Shown piece by piece: positions 1-7,484 of a stretch of DNA of 10,967 nucleotides. A program made the translations under genes and the position numbers. Every line of letters starts with the position of its first letter. The first letter of the stretch is position 1. Origin of the DNA: Deltaproteobacteria bacterium (lineage in GTDB: Bacteria; UBA10199; SBBF01). Below the pieces are notes generated by a model. That model did not search any database and had not been told where the DNA came from. It was given only the letters and a program-made list of their open reading frames with translations. The stretch is taken from assembly GCA_016207765.1 (NCBI GenBank), contig JACQOY010000041.1, positions 1 through 10,967 on the forward strand. Direction: 5' to 3'.

Positions 1-3000
1 ATATTACGGCAATTGCCGGCCTGTTTCGGGGTCTGCCGAGTCGATTTGTTTACAAGAAGGAACTGGAGCTGGTGCCCGGCCTTGGATTTGTGCTTGTTTT
101 TGGCGACATGACCCCTGTCGTCCGGCCTCCAAGCGAAGAAGGAGATCCGGCCAAGGTTGCGGCCGCCCGCAAAAAAGCCAGGGATGACATTGCCCAAGTC
201 AAAGATAAGGTGACGAAAAAGGGGATTGTGAGCATTGACTTCACCCCCGGTACACGGGTTCGTGCTGGTGCCGGCATTGGGGAGGCCAAAAAGGGTTTTG
301 CCAACCTGGCGATTGATCTGAACGCCGTGGTTTTGGTTTTGAATGTTGAAGGAACCTCGCAGATTATGCCGGTGAGTTGGGGAAAATTTCTTGTTTCAGA
401 AGGGGCCGGGACCAACCGGCGCGTCGATGTCAGAGCCGAAGATATCTACCCGGAAGATTACAAACCGTCAGGGGGGATTTCCGGAGAGGAAGCCCGCAAA
501 GCCCACGTTCAGGCCATACGCGATGCGGCCGAGGCTATCCAGATTCGGAATGGAATTGCCATTATCAACGATTGGCAGGAAGCGGTATCGTCTCCGGAAC
601 AGCCGGCAAACAGGGAACGGGTTCAGTTGAATGAACTTCTGGATCATTTTGCGCCCGCTTTTGCGCTGATTGATCGGGGGGAGGAAAATGCCCTGCAACA
701 GTGGTGCGAAAAGAAGCGTGTTTCAGCTGATTTTGTTCATGCCCTTAGAACCTGGATTTCCGATGATGAATTGGCGGAGGTTTACGAGAGAGCGCACATA
801 GAACCGACCTGGCAGGCGATGAGGAAGCAACGCGTCGGAAAATCGATCTTGTCGTCTGCCGCCGGAAGCATGGTCAGCCGTTTTGTGACCGAAAGAAAGC
901 CGGCCGAGACAGGCATTCCCCCGATTACCTACCACGATGAAAAACCTTCTTCCCCCATGACTTTTAAACAATATGAGGAGGCCCATCGCCGGTCTCATTC
1001 TGCAGATTATCAAAGGGTGGAAGCACTGGTCGATTCCCAATTGGCTTTCCACACCCCTGAATTTCGATCGGGATGGGAAAAAATCCTGGGTGCTTTGGAT
1101 GGAGTGCGGAGATCGTTTGCCTCGGCCATGGCGACTTATGTTTCTGCCTACGAGGCCTCCCCGCATTCTTCTTTCGAGCCTGTCTCTGAGGCAACCTACA
1201 ATCTTCATCGGGCAATTCTTGACAGCTCCCTTTTTGAGGAGGTCGATCGGGATCTTCGTATCTGGGCCTTCTATACCCTGGAGGCTCGTGACCGTTTCCA
1301 AAGCCTGCGTGCTGAAATGAGTGAGGAGCAGGATGGGGAAAGGAAAAGGAAGTTGGGCGAGGAATTAAACAGGGCACAAGCCCGCTATTACCGTTTATTG
1401 GGGCGTGGTCTGCGTTACCGTGTTTTGAACGAACTGGATAGAGTCTATGGGGGACCTGAGGTGAAAGGAATGCATTCCCTTCTGATCATGAGGGAATTGA
1501 GGGGGCTTGCCCTGCGGGTGGAATTGGTGGCCGAATTGCTGGCCCGGGGAATGAATTTGAAAACACGGCTTGCGGGTATTGAGGAAGAACTCACCCGTTT
1601 CAAGGGGAAAATGGGGCCCTTGGGCGTCAAAGAACTGAATCCGGTGAGTTATAAGGCCCTGGTTTGTCAGAAGCTCCGGAAAGAGAAAAAAGAATTGAAG
1701 TCTCTTGCCGCCAAGTATGGGTTGGAGGCCGATCTCGATCGGGTTTTGCATTCTTTGGCCGGTGAAACCTACCGCGTCATTCCGGAAGCGTACGGCTCCC
1801 TTGATCAGCTATTCGGGCAGGCGCCGGCAGTGGGAGATGCCTGGTTGACACGGTGGCGCGTTTTGCATGCGTGGGCTGAAACGTATGCTGACGATTTGGG
1901 CCAATGGCTCCCCAAGGAATTGGAATTATACCAGCTCTCTTTTGAAACGGAATACAAGACGCACCAACTGGAAGGACATCTTCAGAAATTGAGGTATGCC
2001 GATCTCATGGCCATGGCGGAAAAAGAGGGGGGAGTTACGCCTGACCACCAGGCAAAGTACGATCGGGCCATGGCCGACTATGTAGAAAAATTTTCGGCTT
2101 ACGAAGAAATGGCCGAGGCAATGACCCATCCCGGCTCCAAAACGAAAGAGTATCAGAGAAAAAAGGGGGAAACAGAGCTTTTCTTTGCCTGGATGCGTCT
2201 GCATTGGACAGTAGCCGATATCCTGAAAGAAACGGGAGACCCTTCAGCCAATAAATTGCAGATGCTTTCCGTCATGTTCCCCGATCAGGTTGAATTTTTG
2301 AATCGTCTGAGCAGTGACCAGATGGAGGGGATTCGTCCCATTTTTGAAAGCATGACCTTCGAAACCATTGGCGAACTTTATCATGAAACGCTCATTGCCG
2401 GGAACGACCCGCGAAAACTTGACCAAATCATGGGTAAATGGGGGCTGGAGGCGACCCGGCAGGGGGTCGATCAGGTGGAAATTTACGGCGCCGGTGTTTT
2501 GGCCGGAGCGATGGGGCAGTCCTCGGGGGCCCATTTGTTGGGGCAGGGGGCCGGCATTTTGAAGGACGATCAGGCGGCGTTTGGAGTGGTGCCCCAGATG
2601 ATGGGTTTTTCGGCCAATCATCAGGGATTTTCGGATTATACCTTTGTGGTTGCTTTTCTTGCATCCCTGGGACTCGGTCGGCCCTGGGTTGTGTACGAGG
2701 CCAACAATTTCGATCCCTTTCCCATTTTGGGAACCGCGCTTTCCAACGGCGATGGGATCGGTTTTGAACGGGCAGGGGGAGGGAGTTCTTCTCTTCAGGC
2801 GGCCATCGGCAAGGCCATTGACCGCGGGGTTTCACCGATGGGATTCGATCATGGAACGCGCCGTTTTAGCTCCACCCCAAACCCTCTGGCTGATCATCCC
2901 CTTGGCGCTTTGATTCCGCGGGAATATGTTTTTGGGGGAAGTATTGGGGAGATCGGCGAAGCGGCGCGGCAGGGGGAAATTCCCTATGCGCCGATTTGGC

Positions 3001-3602
3001 AGAATCTCCGGTTTAATCATGATCCGGATATCGGGTTGTCCGGAAATGTTGTTGGAAAAAACTTCAAGGAACCGTGGGCCATTCATGCGGGGGCTCCCAT
3101 GGGGGGGGCGGCGACCATGGCCTTCGGCGATCCGATTCCGGCTTGGGTACTCCCCTCTACCGTTGAAGAACTGAAAGCGATGGGGGTTGATGTTTCAAGT
3201 TTGATCGATGCCCCAAACGGAAATGGCAATGGAAATGGAAATGGAAATGGACATAGCCGGGCTGTCAGACGGGCCGTTGCCGCTCATACGGAGGTGGCCC
3301 GTTATCGCGCCTCACTCAAACCACTGCAAACAGGGAAGGGGTCAGGGCTTGACAATGGACAAACCTCCGGCGGGAACGGTGCAGAGAAGACGGAAACAGT
3401 TTCGGGGGCGGAGGTAGTGGTCATCGAAGATGGCCGGAGCGCAATTGAACCGGCGGATAGGGTGGAAAATGAATCCTCTCGTTCGGGATTGGACATTTCC
3501 AACGTTGCCGGAGTTTCCGGAATGCCCACGGCCGTTCTCGGTCGTTCGGTAATCGCCCGATCCGCCGCAGTGCCTATGGCCTTAAGAGCGGTGGTACGAT
3601 AA
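1..3602 (+). CDS. Giant protein with two PlsC-like acyltransferase domains (5' partial)
   Basis: The frame is open to the window edge (first full codon at nt 3), so the GTG at 72 is probably internal; at least 1199 codons are visible. Two LPLAT/PlsC-type acyltransferase signatures are seen. In the first, YKKELELVPGLGF (nt 51-89) matches the 'K.EL..iP..G' motif, FTPGTR (240-257) matches FPEGTR, and IMPVSWG (363-383) resembles the PV block; its HX4D motif would lie just upstream of the window. In the second, NHQGFSD (2616-2636) contains a complete HX4D, followed by a FPILG block (2718-2732), FDHGTRR (2844-2864) and IPYAPIW (2979-2999). Such domains transfer acyl chains to lysophospholipid-type acceptors at the membrane. 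The roughly 700 residues between them are charged and helix-like, with a possible coiled coil near nt 1520-1620, and are unrecognised. The tail (3190-3602) has an Asn-Gly run and looks disordered. Both domains deviate from FPEGTR at the Pro-Glu pair, so activity and substrate are uncertain. Confidence 0.72.
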   Translation, partial: ITAIAGLFRGLPSRFVYKKELELVPGLGFVLVFGDMTPVVRPPSEEGDPAKVAAARKKARDDIAQVKDKVTKKGIVSIDFTPGTRVRAGAGIGEAKKGFANLAIDLNAVVLVLNVEGTSQIMPVSWGKFLVSEGAGTNRRVDVRAEDIYPEDYKPSGGISGEEARKAHVQAIRDAAEAIQIRNGIAIINDWQEAVSSPEQPANRERVQLNELLDHFAPAFALIDRGEENALQQWCEKKRVSADFVHALRTWISDDELAEVYERAHIEPTWQAMRKQRVGKSILSSAAGSMVSRFVTERKPAETGIPPITYHDEKPSSPMTFKQYEEAHRRSHSADYQRVEALVDSQLAFHTPEFRSGWEKILGALDGVRRSFASAMATYVSAYEASPHSSFEPVSEATYNLHRAILDSSLFEEVDRDLRIWAFYTLEARDRFQSLRAEMSEEQDGERKRKLGEELNRAQARYYRLLGRGLRYRVLNELDRVYGGPEVKGMHSLLIMRELRGLALRVELVAELLARGMNLKTRLAGIEEELTRFKGKMGPLGVKELNPVSYKALVCQKLRKEKKELKSLAAKYGLEADLDRVLHSLAGETYRVIPEAYGSLDQLFGQAPAVGDAWLTRWRVLHAWAETYADDLGQWLPKELELYQLSFETEYKTHQLEGHLQKLRYADLMAMAEKEGGVTPDHQAKYDRAMADYVEKFSAYEEMAEAMTHPGSKTKEYQRKKGETELFFAWMRLHWTVADILKETGDPSANKLQMLSVMFPDQVEFLNRLSSDQMEGIRPIFESMTFETIGELYHETLIAGNDPRKLDQIMGKWGLEATRQGVDQVEIYGAGVLAGAMGQSSGAHLLGQGAGILKDDQAAFGVVPQMMGFSANHQGFSDYTFVVAFLASLGLGRPWVVYEANNFDPFPILGTALSNGDGIGFERAGGGSSSLQAAIGKAIDRGVSPMGFDHGTRRFSSTPNPLADHPLGALIPREYVFGGSIGEIGEAARQGEIPYAPIWQNLRFNHDPDIGLSGNVVGKNFKEPWAIHAGAPMGGAATMAFGDPIPAWVLPSTVEELKAMGVDVSSLIDAPNGNGNGNGNGNGHSRAVRRAVAAHTEVARYRASLKPLQTGKGSGLDNGQTSGGNGAEKTETVSGAEVVVIEDGRSAIEPADRVENESSRSGLDISNVAGVSGMPTAVLGRSVIARSAAVPMALRAVVR
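3216..3251 (+). repeat. Six-unit hexamer repeat encoding (Asn-Gly)n
   Basis: Six consecutive in-frame hexamers, mostly AATGGA with AACGGA and AATGGC variants, encode an Asn-Gly dipeptide run. It lies directly after the second acyltransferase-like domain and reads as a flexible linker to the low-complexity tail. Copy number could vary without breaking the frame. Confidence 0.85.
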
Positions 3603-3623
3603 AATTCAAGAAAGAACCAAACC

Positions 3624-6224
3624 ATGTCGGCACCCATCACCGCATCAAACAATCAAAAAACCAGTTTCGACTATTGGGATGAAAAGTTTGCTTCAATTGA
3701 AGAGACCCTCCCCAACCTTTCCATTACCGAAGATGAAAGAGAAATCATCCGATCCGAGCTGACTGTAGCCCGATCCTATCTTTCCGGTCTTGAAAAAAAC
3801 GCTCCCCTCGACAACGGACAGGTGGATTATTTTAACCGATCAAGAACCAATATGGTTGAGGCCATGCGGCGCGGAAGTTTCCGAAAAATGCAGGAGGTCA
3901 ACCGGCACAACCACCGGATGGAGATGGTCGGGAAGGCAGGCGAGATCGGGAGTTACGTCGGCATCGGTGTCGGCATCACTATTCTGACGGCGGGAACAGG
4001 CACCGCTGTCGCCGGAACGTTGATTACCGGGGAGTTTGTCTCGGCCGGTACCGCTTCCATTATCGGCACATCGGTGGCCACACTGGGGGGCTCCGCCATC
4101 GGTTCGGGAACTTATGCCCTGGAGTCCGGCGCCGAAGATGTCTGGGCCGGCCGAGACATCGACTCCCAAAAAATGAAAAAGAAGGCGGTCATGGGGGCGG
4201 TGGAAGGGGGGATGGCCGCCTTTGGCCCATCGGCCGGGCGCGCCGTGTTTCAAACGCTGGCCGCCAAAGAAGTTTTGACGACTGCGGAGCGTTTCGGTAT
4301 CGGCGTGGGGCAGACGATGATCGACGGCATTGTGAGCGGCGCCGGCATCGAAGGGAGTCGCTCGGTTGTCGAACAAATCTATGACGAAGGAAAATCGTGG
4401 GATGAGCTCAACTGGTCTCATGCCGCAAAAAGCGCCGGCATCGGGGCCCTTGCTGGTGCGGTCATTGGTCCTCTCATGCATGCGGGAATGGGGGTGCTGG
4501 GAAAAATCGTCCGAAAATTTTTGCCAAAATCAATCACAAGCCACCAGGTGGCAAGCCACGAGGCGGCAAACCGCCAAGTGGCAACCGAGGTGACGGATAG
4601 GGCCCCCAAAGCGGCTCAAACGCTTGAAGAAGGAATCGAGGCGATTTCATCCTATTCCCCCAACCCAGGCCAAATCCGGGAGGTCCCCGGCGGGATTAAA
4701 GTCGTTCGCGCCGAGGGGAGGCGGCCGATCCCCCATGTTGTGGCGGAGGACCCCAAATTTAAAGAACTCCATGGAAATGGCGGACAGAATCTTCACGAAC
4801 GGCTCCCCCATCACAGGGTCCTGCAGGTTCTGGACTATCTGGGGATCAAATTAACCAAAGACAAAACGCGTCTCGAAAATTTAAACCCCGCCGACGGCGG
4901 ATATGTTACCAAAATTCAAAACCGCCTGGCCGATGACCTGGATGAAGAAACAATCAAAAAAGTTTTGAAATTTTTCGGCGTCAACGGCCACACGGAGGAT
5001 GCCTGGCAACAGCAGATCCGCTGGTTTAAGGCCGGATGGACGGGCAAGGAGAGGCATGTCACCGATATAGATGACACGGTGGTGGATAATTACAACATTC
5101 ATTGGGCCGATTTGTTTCCGACCGTGGCCCCCTTGAAAATAGCCGCCGCCCTTTTGCATCTGGCCACCCCCCTCGATTTCGGGGGGGTGAATTATCTGGC
5201 GCAGGCCCGCCCGCAGGCCTACGAGATCGCCCGGGTGTTGCGAACCGGCGAGACCATTCCGGTCAAGACCGACAATTTCAAGCGGATGCTTTTTGAGGTC
5301 TACCGCCGTTTTCCGGGTCACAAGTTCGCGCATACGTTCAAACTTCCGTATCAGCGGGTCCATTATGTCGAGGATGTCCACTATAATCCCTCTATCCGCA
5401 CGGCCTCGGAGCAGGCCATTGCGCTGGAAAAACTGCGCGACCTTGTGCGGGCGCAGGCATGGAAAGGGCTTTCAGACGATTTAAAAAGAACGGTTGCCAT
5501 TGCAACGTTCCATCCCAAGGGGTACAAGATGAAATTAAGGACGCTGGACCCGTTTCTAAACCCCGAACTCCGGAATGTTTCCGACTCAACCCTGGTTGAC
5601 AACGCCTCCTATTACACCGAATTCGGCGCCGCCCGTCTGGGAGGGCGGGCCGTTCATGTTCAAGACCGGGGCATGTCTATTTTGAACGGCAACTATCTGA
5701 CCGGGGATTCTTTGGGGGGCTTAAATCTTGTTTTAAGAAAAATGGGGTTGGCCCGTTTGGCCGGGCTGACAAATCGCGTAGGGCGGCTTAATCGGCTTCC
5801 GGGCGCCCGCTACGGGATGTCGGATTATCTGATCCCGGCCATTCAGGAAAGCGAAGGAAAAAGTTCCCATCTGATCAGCTTTAATTCGCCAAAACCCAAG
5901 GAGACGATCAAAAGACTTTGGGAATTGATCTACCGGCCCCTCCCGAAAAACGGTCTGGCGCCGGGGAGCGAGGTTCAGCGGGCCACTGTTTATCTCTCTT
6001 TTGCGCGCAAAAGGTCCGAATTCGACGCCCCCATCAGCCAGGCAAAAGGAGTTATCGAGGATCTCAAACAGACCCTTTTGGCGGAAAAACTGGGGGACGG
6101 AAAGACCGCTTACGAAGAGGCGCGGGAACTCTTTGTCAGCCTCTCCAACGCCCCGTTGGAAAGAATCAGTCATCCTGACCTCCCCCGGTCGCCGACGTCG
6201 TTCGATCCGCCCCTTCCCCTATAA
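3624..6224 (+). CDS. Large glycine-rich, membrane-associated protein with HAD-like C-terminal region
   Basis: 866 aa; I do not recognise the family as a whole. Residues 1-105 are polar and helical, with no obvious signal peptide. Residues about 110-166 are a long Gly/Ala/Thr/Ile-rich hydrophobic stretch, likely membrane-inserting. Residues about 168-202 and 247-283 look like two copies of one unit: an acidic/Trp segment followed by a Gly-Ala hydrophobic helix. Three 5-residue repeats occur at 306-320. From about 400 onward the protein looks globular. TDIDDTVVDN at 480-489 fits HAD motif I (DxDxT), Lys548 before a helix and 'FPGH' fits motif III, and YVEDVHYN (581-588) fits the acidic motif IV. 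The expected motif II Ser/Thr is not clear: YLAQARP (524-530) has Gln at the likely position. HAD enzymes with a DIDDT motif include App1-type phosphatidate phosphatases, which would suit the acyltransferase neighbour 21 nt upstream, but this is inference. No strong RBS is visible at the ATG. Confidence 0.7.
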   Translation: MSAPITASNNQKTSFDYWDEKFASIEETLPNLSITEDEREIIRSELTVARSYLSGLEKNAPLDNGQVDYFNRSRTNMVEAMRRGSFRKMQEVNRHNHRMEMVGKAGEIGSYVGIGVGITILTAGTGTAVAGTLITGEFVSAGTASIIGTSVATLGGSAIGSGTYALESGAEDVWAGRDIDSQKMKKKAVMGAVEGGMAAFGPSAGRAVFQTLAAKEVLTTAERFGIGVGQTMIDGIVSGAGIEGSRSVVEQIYDEGKSWDELNWSHAAKSAGIGALAGAVIGPLMHAGMGVLGKIVRKFLPKSITSHQVASHEAANRQVATEVTDRAPKAAQTLEEGIEAISSYSPNPGQIREVPGGIKVVRAEGRRPIPHVVAEDPKFKELHGNGGQNLHERLPHHRVLQVLDYLGIKLTKDKTRLENLNPADGGYVTKIQNRLADDLDEETIKKVLKFFGVNGHTEDAWQQQIRWFKAGWTGKERHVTDIDDTVVDNYNIHWADLFPTVAPLKIAAALLHLATPLDFGGVNYLAQARPQAYEIARVLRTGETIPVKTDNFKRMLFEVYRRFPGHKFAHTFKLPYQRVHYVEDVHYNPSIRTASEQAIALEKLRDLVRAQAWKGLSDDLKRTVAIATFHPKGYKMKLRTLDPFLNPELRNVSDSTLVDNASYYTEFGAARLGGRAVHVQDRGMSILNGNYLTGDSLGGLNLVLRKMGLARLAGLTNRVGRLNRLPGARYGMSDYLIPAIQESEGKSSHLISFNSPKPKETIKRLWELIYRPLPKNGLAPGSEVQRATVYLSFARKRSEFDAPISQAKGVIEDLKQTLLAEKLGDGKTAYEEARELFVSLSNAPLERISHPDLPRSPTSFDPPLPL
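4539..4583 (+). repeat. Three tandem 15-nt units within the large HAD-like gene
   Basis: Three codon-aligned 15-nt units, AGCCACCAGGTGGCA, AGCCACGAGGCGGCA and AACCGCCAAGTGGCA, encode SHQVA, SHEAA and NRQVA. The first unit is a mini-palindrome (GCCAC...GTGGC). A similar 15-nt unit is duplicated in ribH at 9022-9051. Confidence 0.75.
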
Positions 6225-6240
6225 AGTCCCTTGACGGCCA

Positions 6241-6269
6241 TCAATTTTATGTACTAACACTGGTATAAC
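6241..6269 (+). promoter_or_regulatory. Possible extended -10 promoter for the toxin-antitoxin module
   Basis: TGGTATAAC at 6261-6269 matches an extended -10 (TGn plus TATAAT-like). The region 17 nt upstream (TCAATT, 6241-6246) is a poor -35. Transcription would begin near 6276, which would favour the second in-frame ATG (6283) or a leaderless transcript. The TTGACG at 6231 is too far from this -10 to pair with it. This is weak, sequence-only evidence. Confidence 0.25.
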
Positions 6270-6273
6270 GGAT

Positions 6274-6498
6274 ATGGCCCTTATGAAAAAAATTTCGAAG
6301 ATCGGCAACAGCTATGGGGTGATCATTCCTTCCGATGTCATGGCGTTGGTGGGTCTTAAACCCGATGCCGAGGTGGAGATTACCGTGGAAAAGGGGGGGC
6401 TTCTCATTCATCCCACCCGGCAGGAGGATCAGCTGGTGATGGAGACTTTCCGCCAGTTTGCCGATCAGTACGACGAAACCCTCAGAAAATTGGCTTGA
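6274..6498 (+). CDS. AbrB/MazE/SpoVT-type antitoxin
   Basis: 74 aa. Residues about 4-47 form a swapped-hairpin AbrB-type DNA-binding domain: KKISKIGNSYGVIIPSDV is the typical 'G.S..i.iP' pattern, followed by 'LKPDAEVEITVEKGGLLIHP'. The acidic C-terminal helix (about 50-74) is the part expected to bind and neutralise the toxin encoded 12 nt downstream. Antitoxins of this class usually repress their own operon. Two starts are possible, ATG 6274 and ATG 6283 (Met4); neither has a good Shine-Dalgarno, and the core domain begins right after Met4. The antitoxin is AbrB-type, not the Phd type paired with P1 Doc. A G7 run (6393-6399) lies inside the gene. Confidence 0.88.
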   Translation: MALMKKISKIGNSYGVIIPSDVMALVGLKPDAEVEITVEKGGLLIHPTRQEDQLVMETFRQFADQYDETLRKLA

Positions 6499-6510
6499 TC
6501 TGAATCGATC

Positions 6511-6906
6511 ATGGAACTCATCTACCTGAAAAAAGACCAGGTGTTGGCCATGCATGCCTACCTGATCCGCAAGTACGGCGGAACGATGGGATTGCGGGAC
6601 GAAGGACTGTTGGAATCAGCCTTGGCTCAACCGAGGCAAAGCGCCTTTGGGGAAGATATTTATCCCGACATTTTTTCCAAGGCGGCGGCCTACGGATTCA
6701 GCCTTTCCGAAAATCAACCCTTTGTGGATGGCAACAAGCGGGTTGCCGTTTCCGTTATGGGGACCTTTTTAATGGTCAATCACCACAATCTGACCGCCAC
6801 CCCCAAGGCCCTTTACGAGGCGATGATCAAACTGGCGAACAAAAAAATAACACGCGAGGCCCTTGCCCAATGGTTGAAGAAAAACTCCAAACCGGTTAAA
6901 GGATAA
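6511..6906 (+). CDS. doc: Doc-family (Fic-fold) toxin with Gln in place of the catalytic His
   Basis: 131 aa, close to P1 Doc (126 aa). The order of conserved blocks is right for death-on-curing toxins: 'IRKYGGTMGLRDEGLLESAL' near residues 19-38, 'FGEDIYPDIFSKAAAYGFSL' near 46-65, then the Fic signature QPFVDGNKR at residues 69-77. Canonical Doc proteins have His at the first position of this motif (HxFx[D/N][A/G]NKR), where it acts as catalytic base when Doc phosphorylates and inactivates EF-Tu. Here it is Gln69 (CAA, 6715-6717), one base from His; the rest of the motif is intact. The protein may be attenuated, inactive or chemically altered. It is 12 nt downstream of the AbrB-type antitoxin and is presumably co-transcribed with it. 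Its last three codons contain the ribE RBS. Confidence 0.9.
   Translation: MELIYLKKDQVLAMHAYLIRKYGGTMGLRDEGLLESALAQPRQSAFGEDIYPDIFSKAAAYGFSLSENQPFVDGNKRVAVSVMGTFLMVNHHNLTATPKALYEAMIKLANKKITREALAQWLKKNSKPVKG
6898..6903 (+). promoter_or_regulatory. Shine-Dalgarno for ribE inside the end of the toxin gene
   Basis: AAAGGA forms the last two sense codons of the toxin gene and lies 5 nt before the GTG start of ribE. It is the clearest ribosome-binding site in the window and supports the GTG at 6909, which gives the expected MFTGIV start, over the out-of-frame ATG at 6907. Confidence 0.7.
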
Positions 6907-6908
6907 AT

Positions 6909-7484
6909 GTGTTTACAGGCATTGTTCAAGGTACCGGCAAGGTGGTTTCGTTTTACGGCGGCAAGCTCACCGTTTCCTGCGATATTTTACTTAATGGTGT
7001 CAGGGTGGGGGAAAGTATCGCGGTCGATGGTTGCTGTCTCACGGTGGTTGGTCGCCGGAGGAGTTCGCTTGTCTTCGATGTCTCGGACGAAACGCTTCGT
7101 AAAACGAAGGTAAAATCATATCGTCACGGTACGGTCGTCAATCTGGAACGGGCCATGAAGGCCTCCGATCGCTTCGGCGGCCATTTTGTTCTCGGTCATG
7201 TGGACGGGGTTGGGCGGATCGAGCAGATGAAAAAAAATCCGGGGTCGATCGCAATCACCATTTCTTATCCAAAGGGGCTTTCCCGGTATCTGATTGACAA
7301 GGGGTCGGTTTCCGTAGACGGCTGTAGCCTTACGCTGGCGCTCTCCGGACGGAATCGGTTTAAAGTATACATCATTCCGCACACAGCCTCGGTCACGAAC
7401 CTGACTTATCTAAAAACGGGGGATCCGGTAAACCTGGAAATGGATATGGTGGGGAAGTATGTGGCGCGCTTGATTTCAGGGTAG
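6909..7484 (+). CDS. ribE: Riboflavin synthase (alpha subunit)
   Basis: Catalyses dismutation of two 6,7-dimethyl-8-ribityllumazine molecules to riboflavin, the last step of riboflavin synthesis in the cytosol. 191 aa, somewhat shorter than the usual 200-215. Both lumazine-binding barrels are seen. The first begins with MFTGIV and contains GESIAVDGCCLTVV (about 36-49), 'VNLERAM' and 'GGHFVLGHVDGVG'. The second contains 'SVSVDGCSLTLAL', 'IIPHT' and the C-terminal 'VNLEMDMVGKYV'. The GTG start is fixed by homology and by AAAGGA 5 nt upstream. The gene starts 2 nt after the toxin stop. Its own TAG stop is inside the left arm of a perfect hairpin that runs almost to the ribBA start. Confidence 0.95.
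   Translation: MFTGIVQGTGKVVSFYGGKLTVSCDILLNGVRVGESIAVDGCCLTVVGRRRSSLVFDVSDETLRKTKVKSYRHGTVVNLERAMKASDRFGGHFVLGHVDGVGRIEQMKKNPGSIAITISYPKGLSRYLIDKGSVSVDGCSLTLALSGRNRFKVYIIPHTASVTNLTYLKTGDPVNLEMDMVGKYVARLISG

Noticed and set aside
72..74. GTG as the start of the first gene
   Set aside because: The frame is open upstream to the window edge, and the upstream codons encode part of the PlsC motif (FVYKKELELVP), so the true start is outside the window.
723..1301. Minus-strand 192-codon open frame, and similar ones at 3840-4481 (213 codons) and 8106-8720 (204 codons)
   Set aside because: They lie opposite well-supported genes, their translations are rich in His/Arg/Pro with no family signature, and they look like the usual antisense shadows of moderately GC-rich genes.
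6225..6273. FMN riboswitch upstream of the riboflavin genes
   Set aside because: The only sizeable upstream gap is 49 nt, too short, and no RFN-element motifs were seen there or before ribE.
6907..6909. ATG as the start of riboflavin synthase
   Set aside because: It is out of frame with the MFTGIV sequence; the GTG at 6909 is in frame and 5 nt after AAAGGA.
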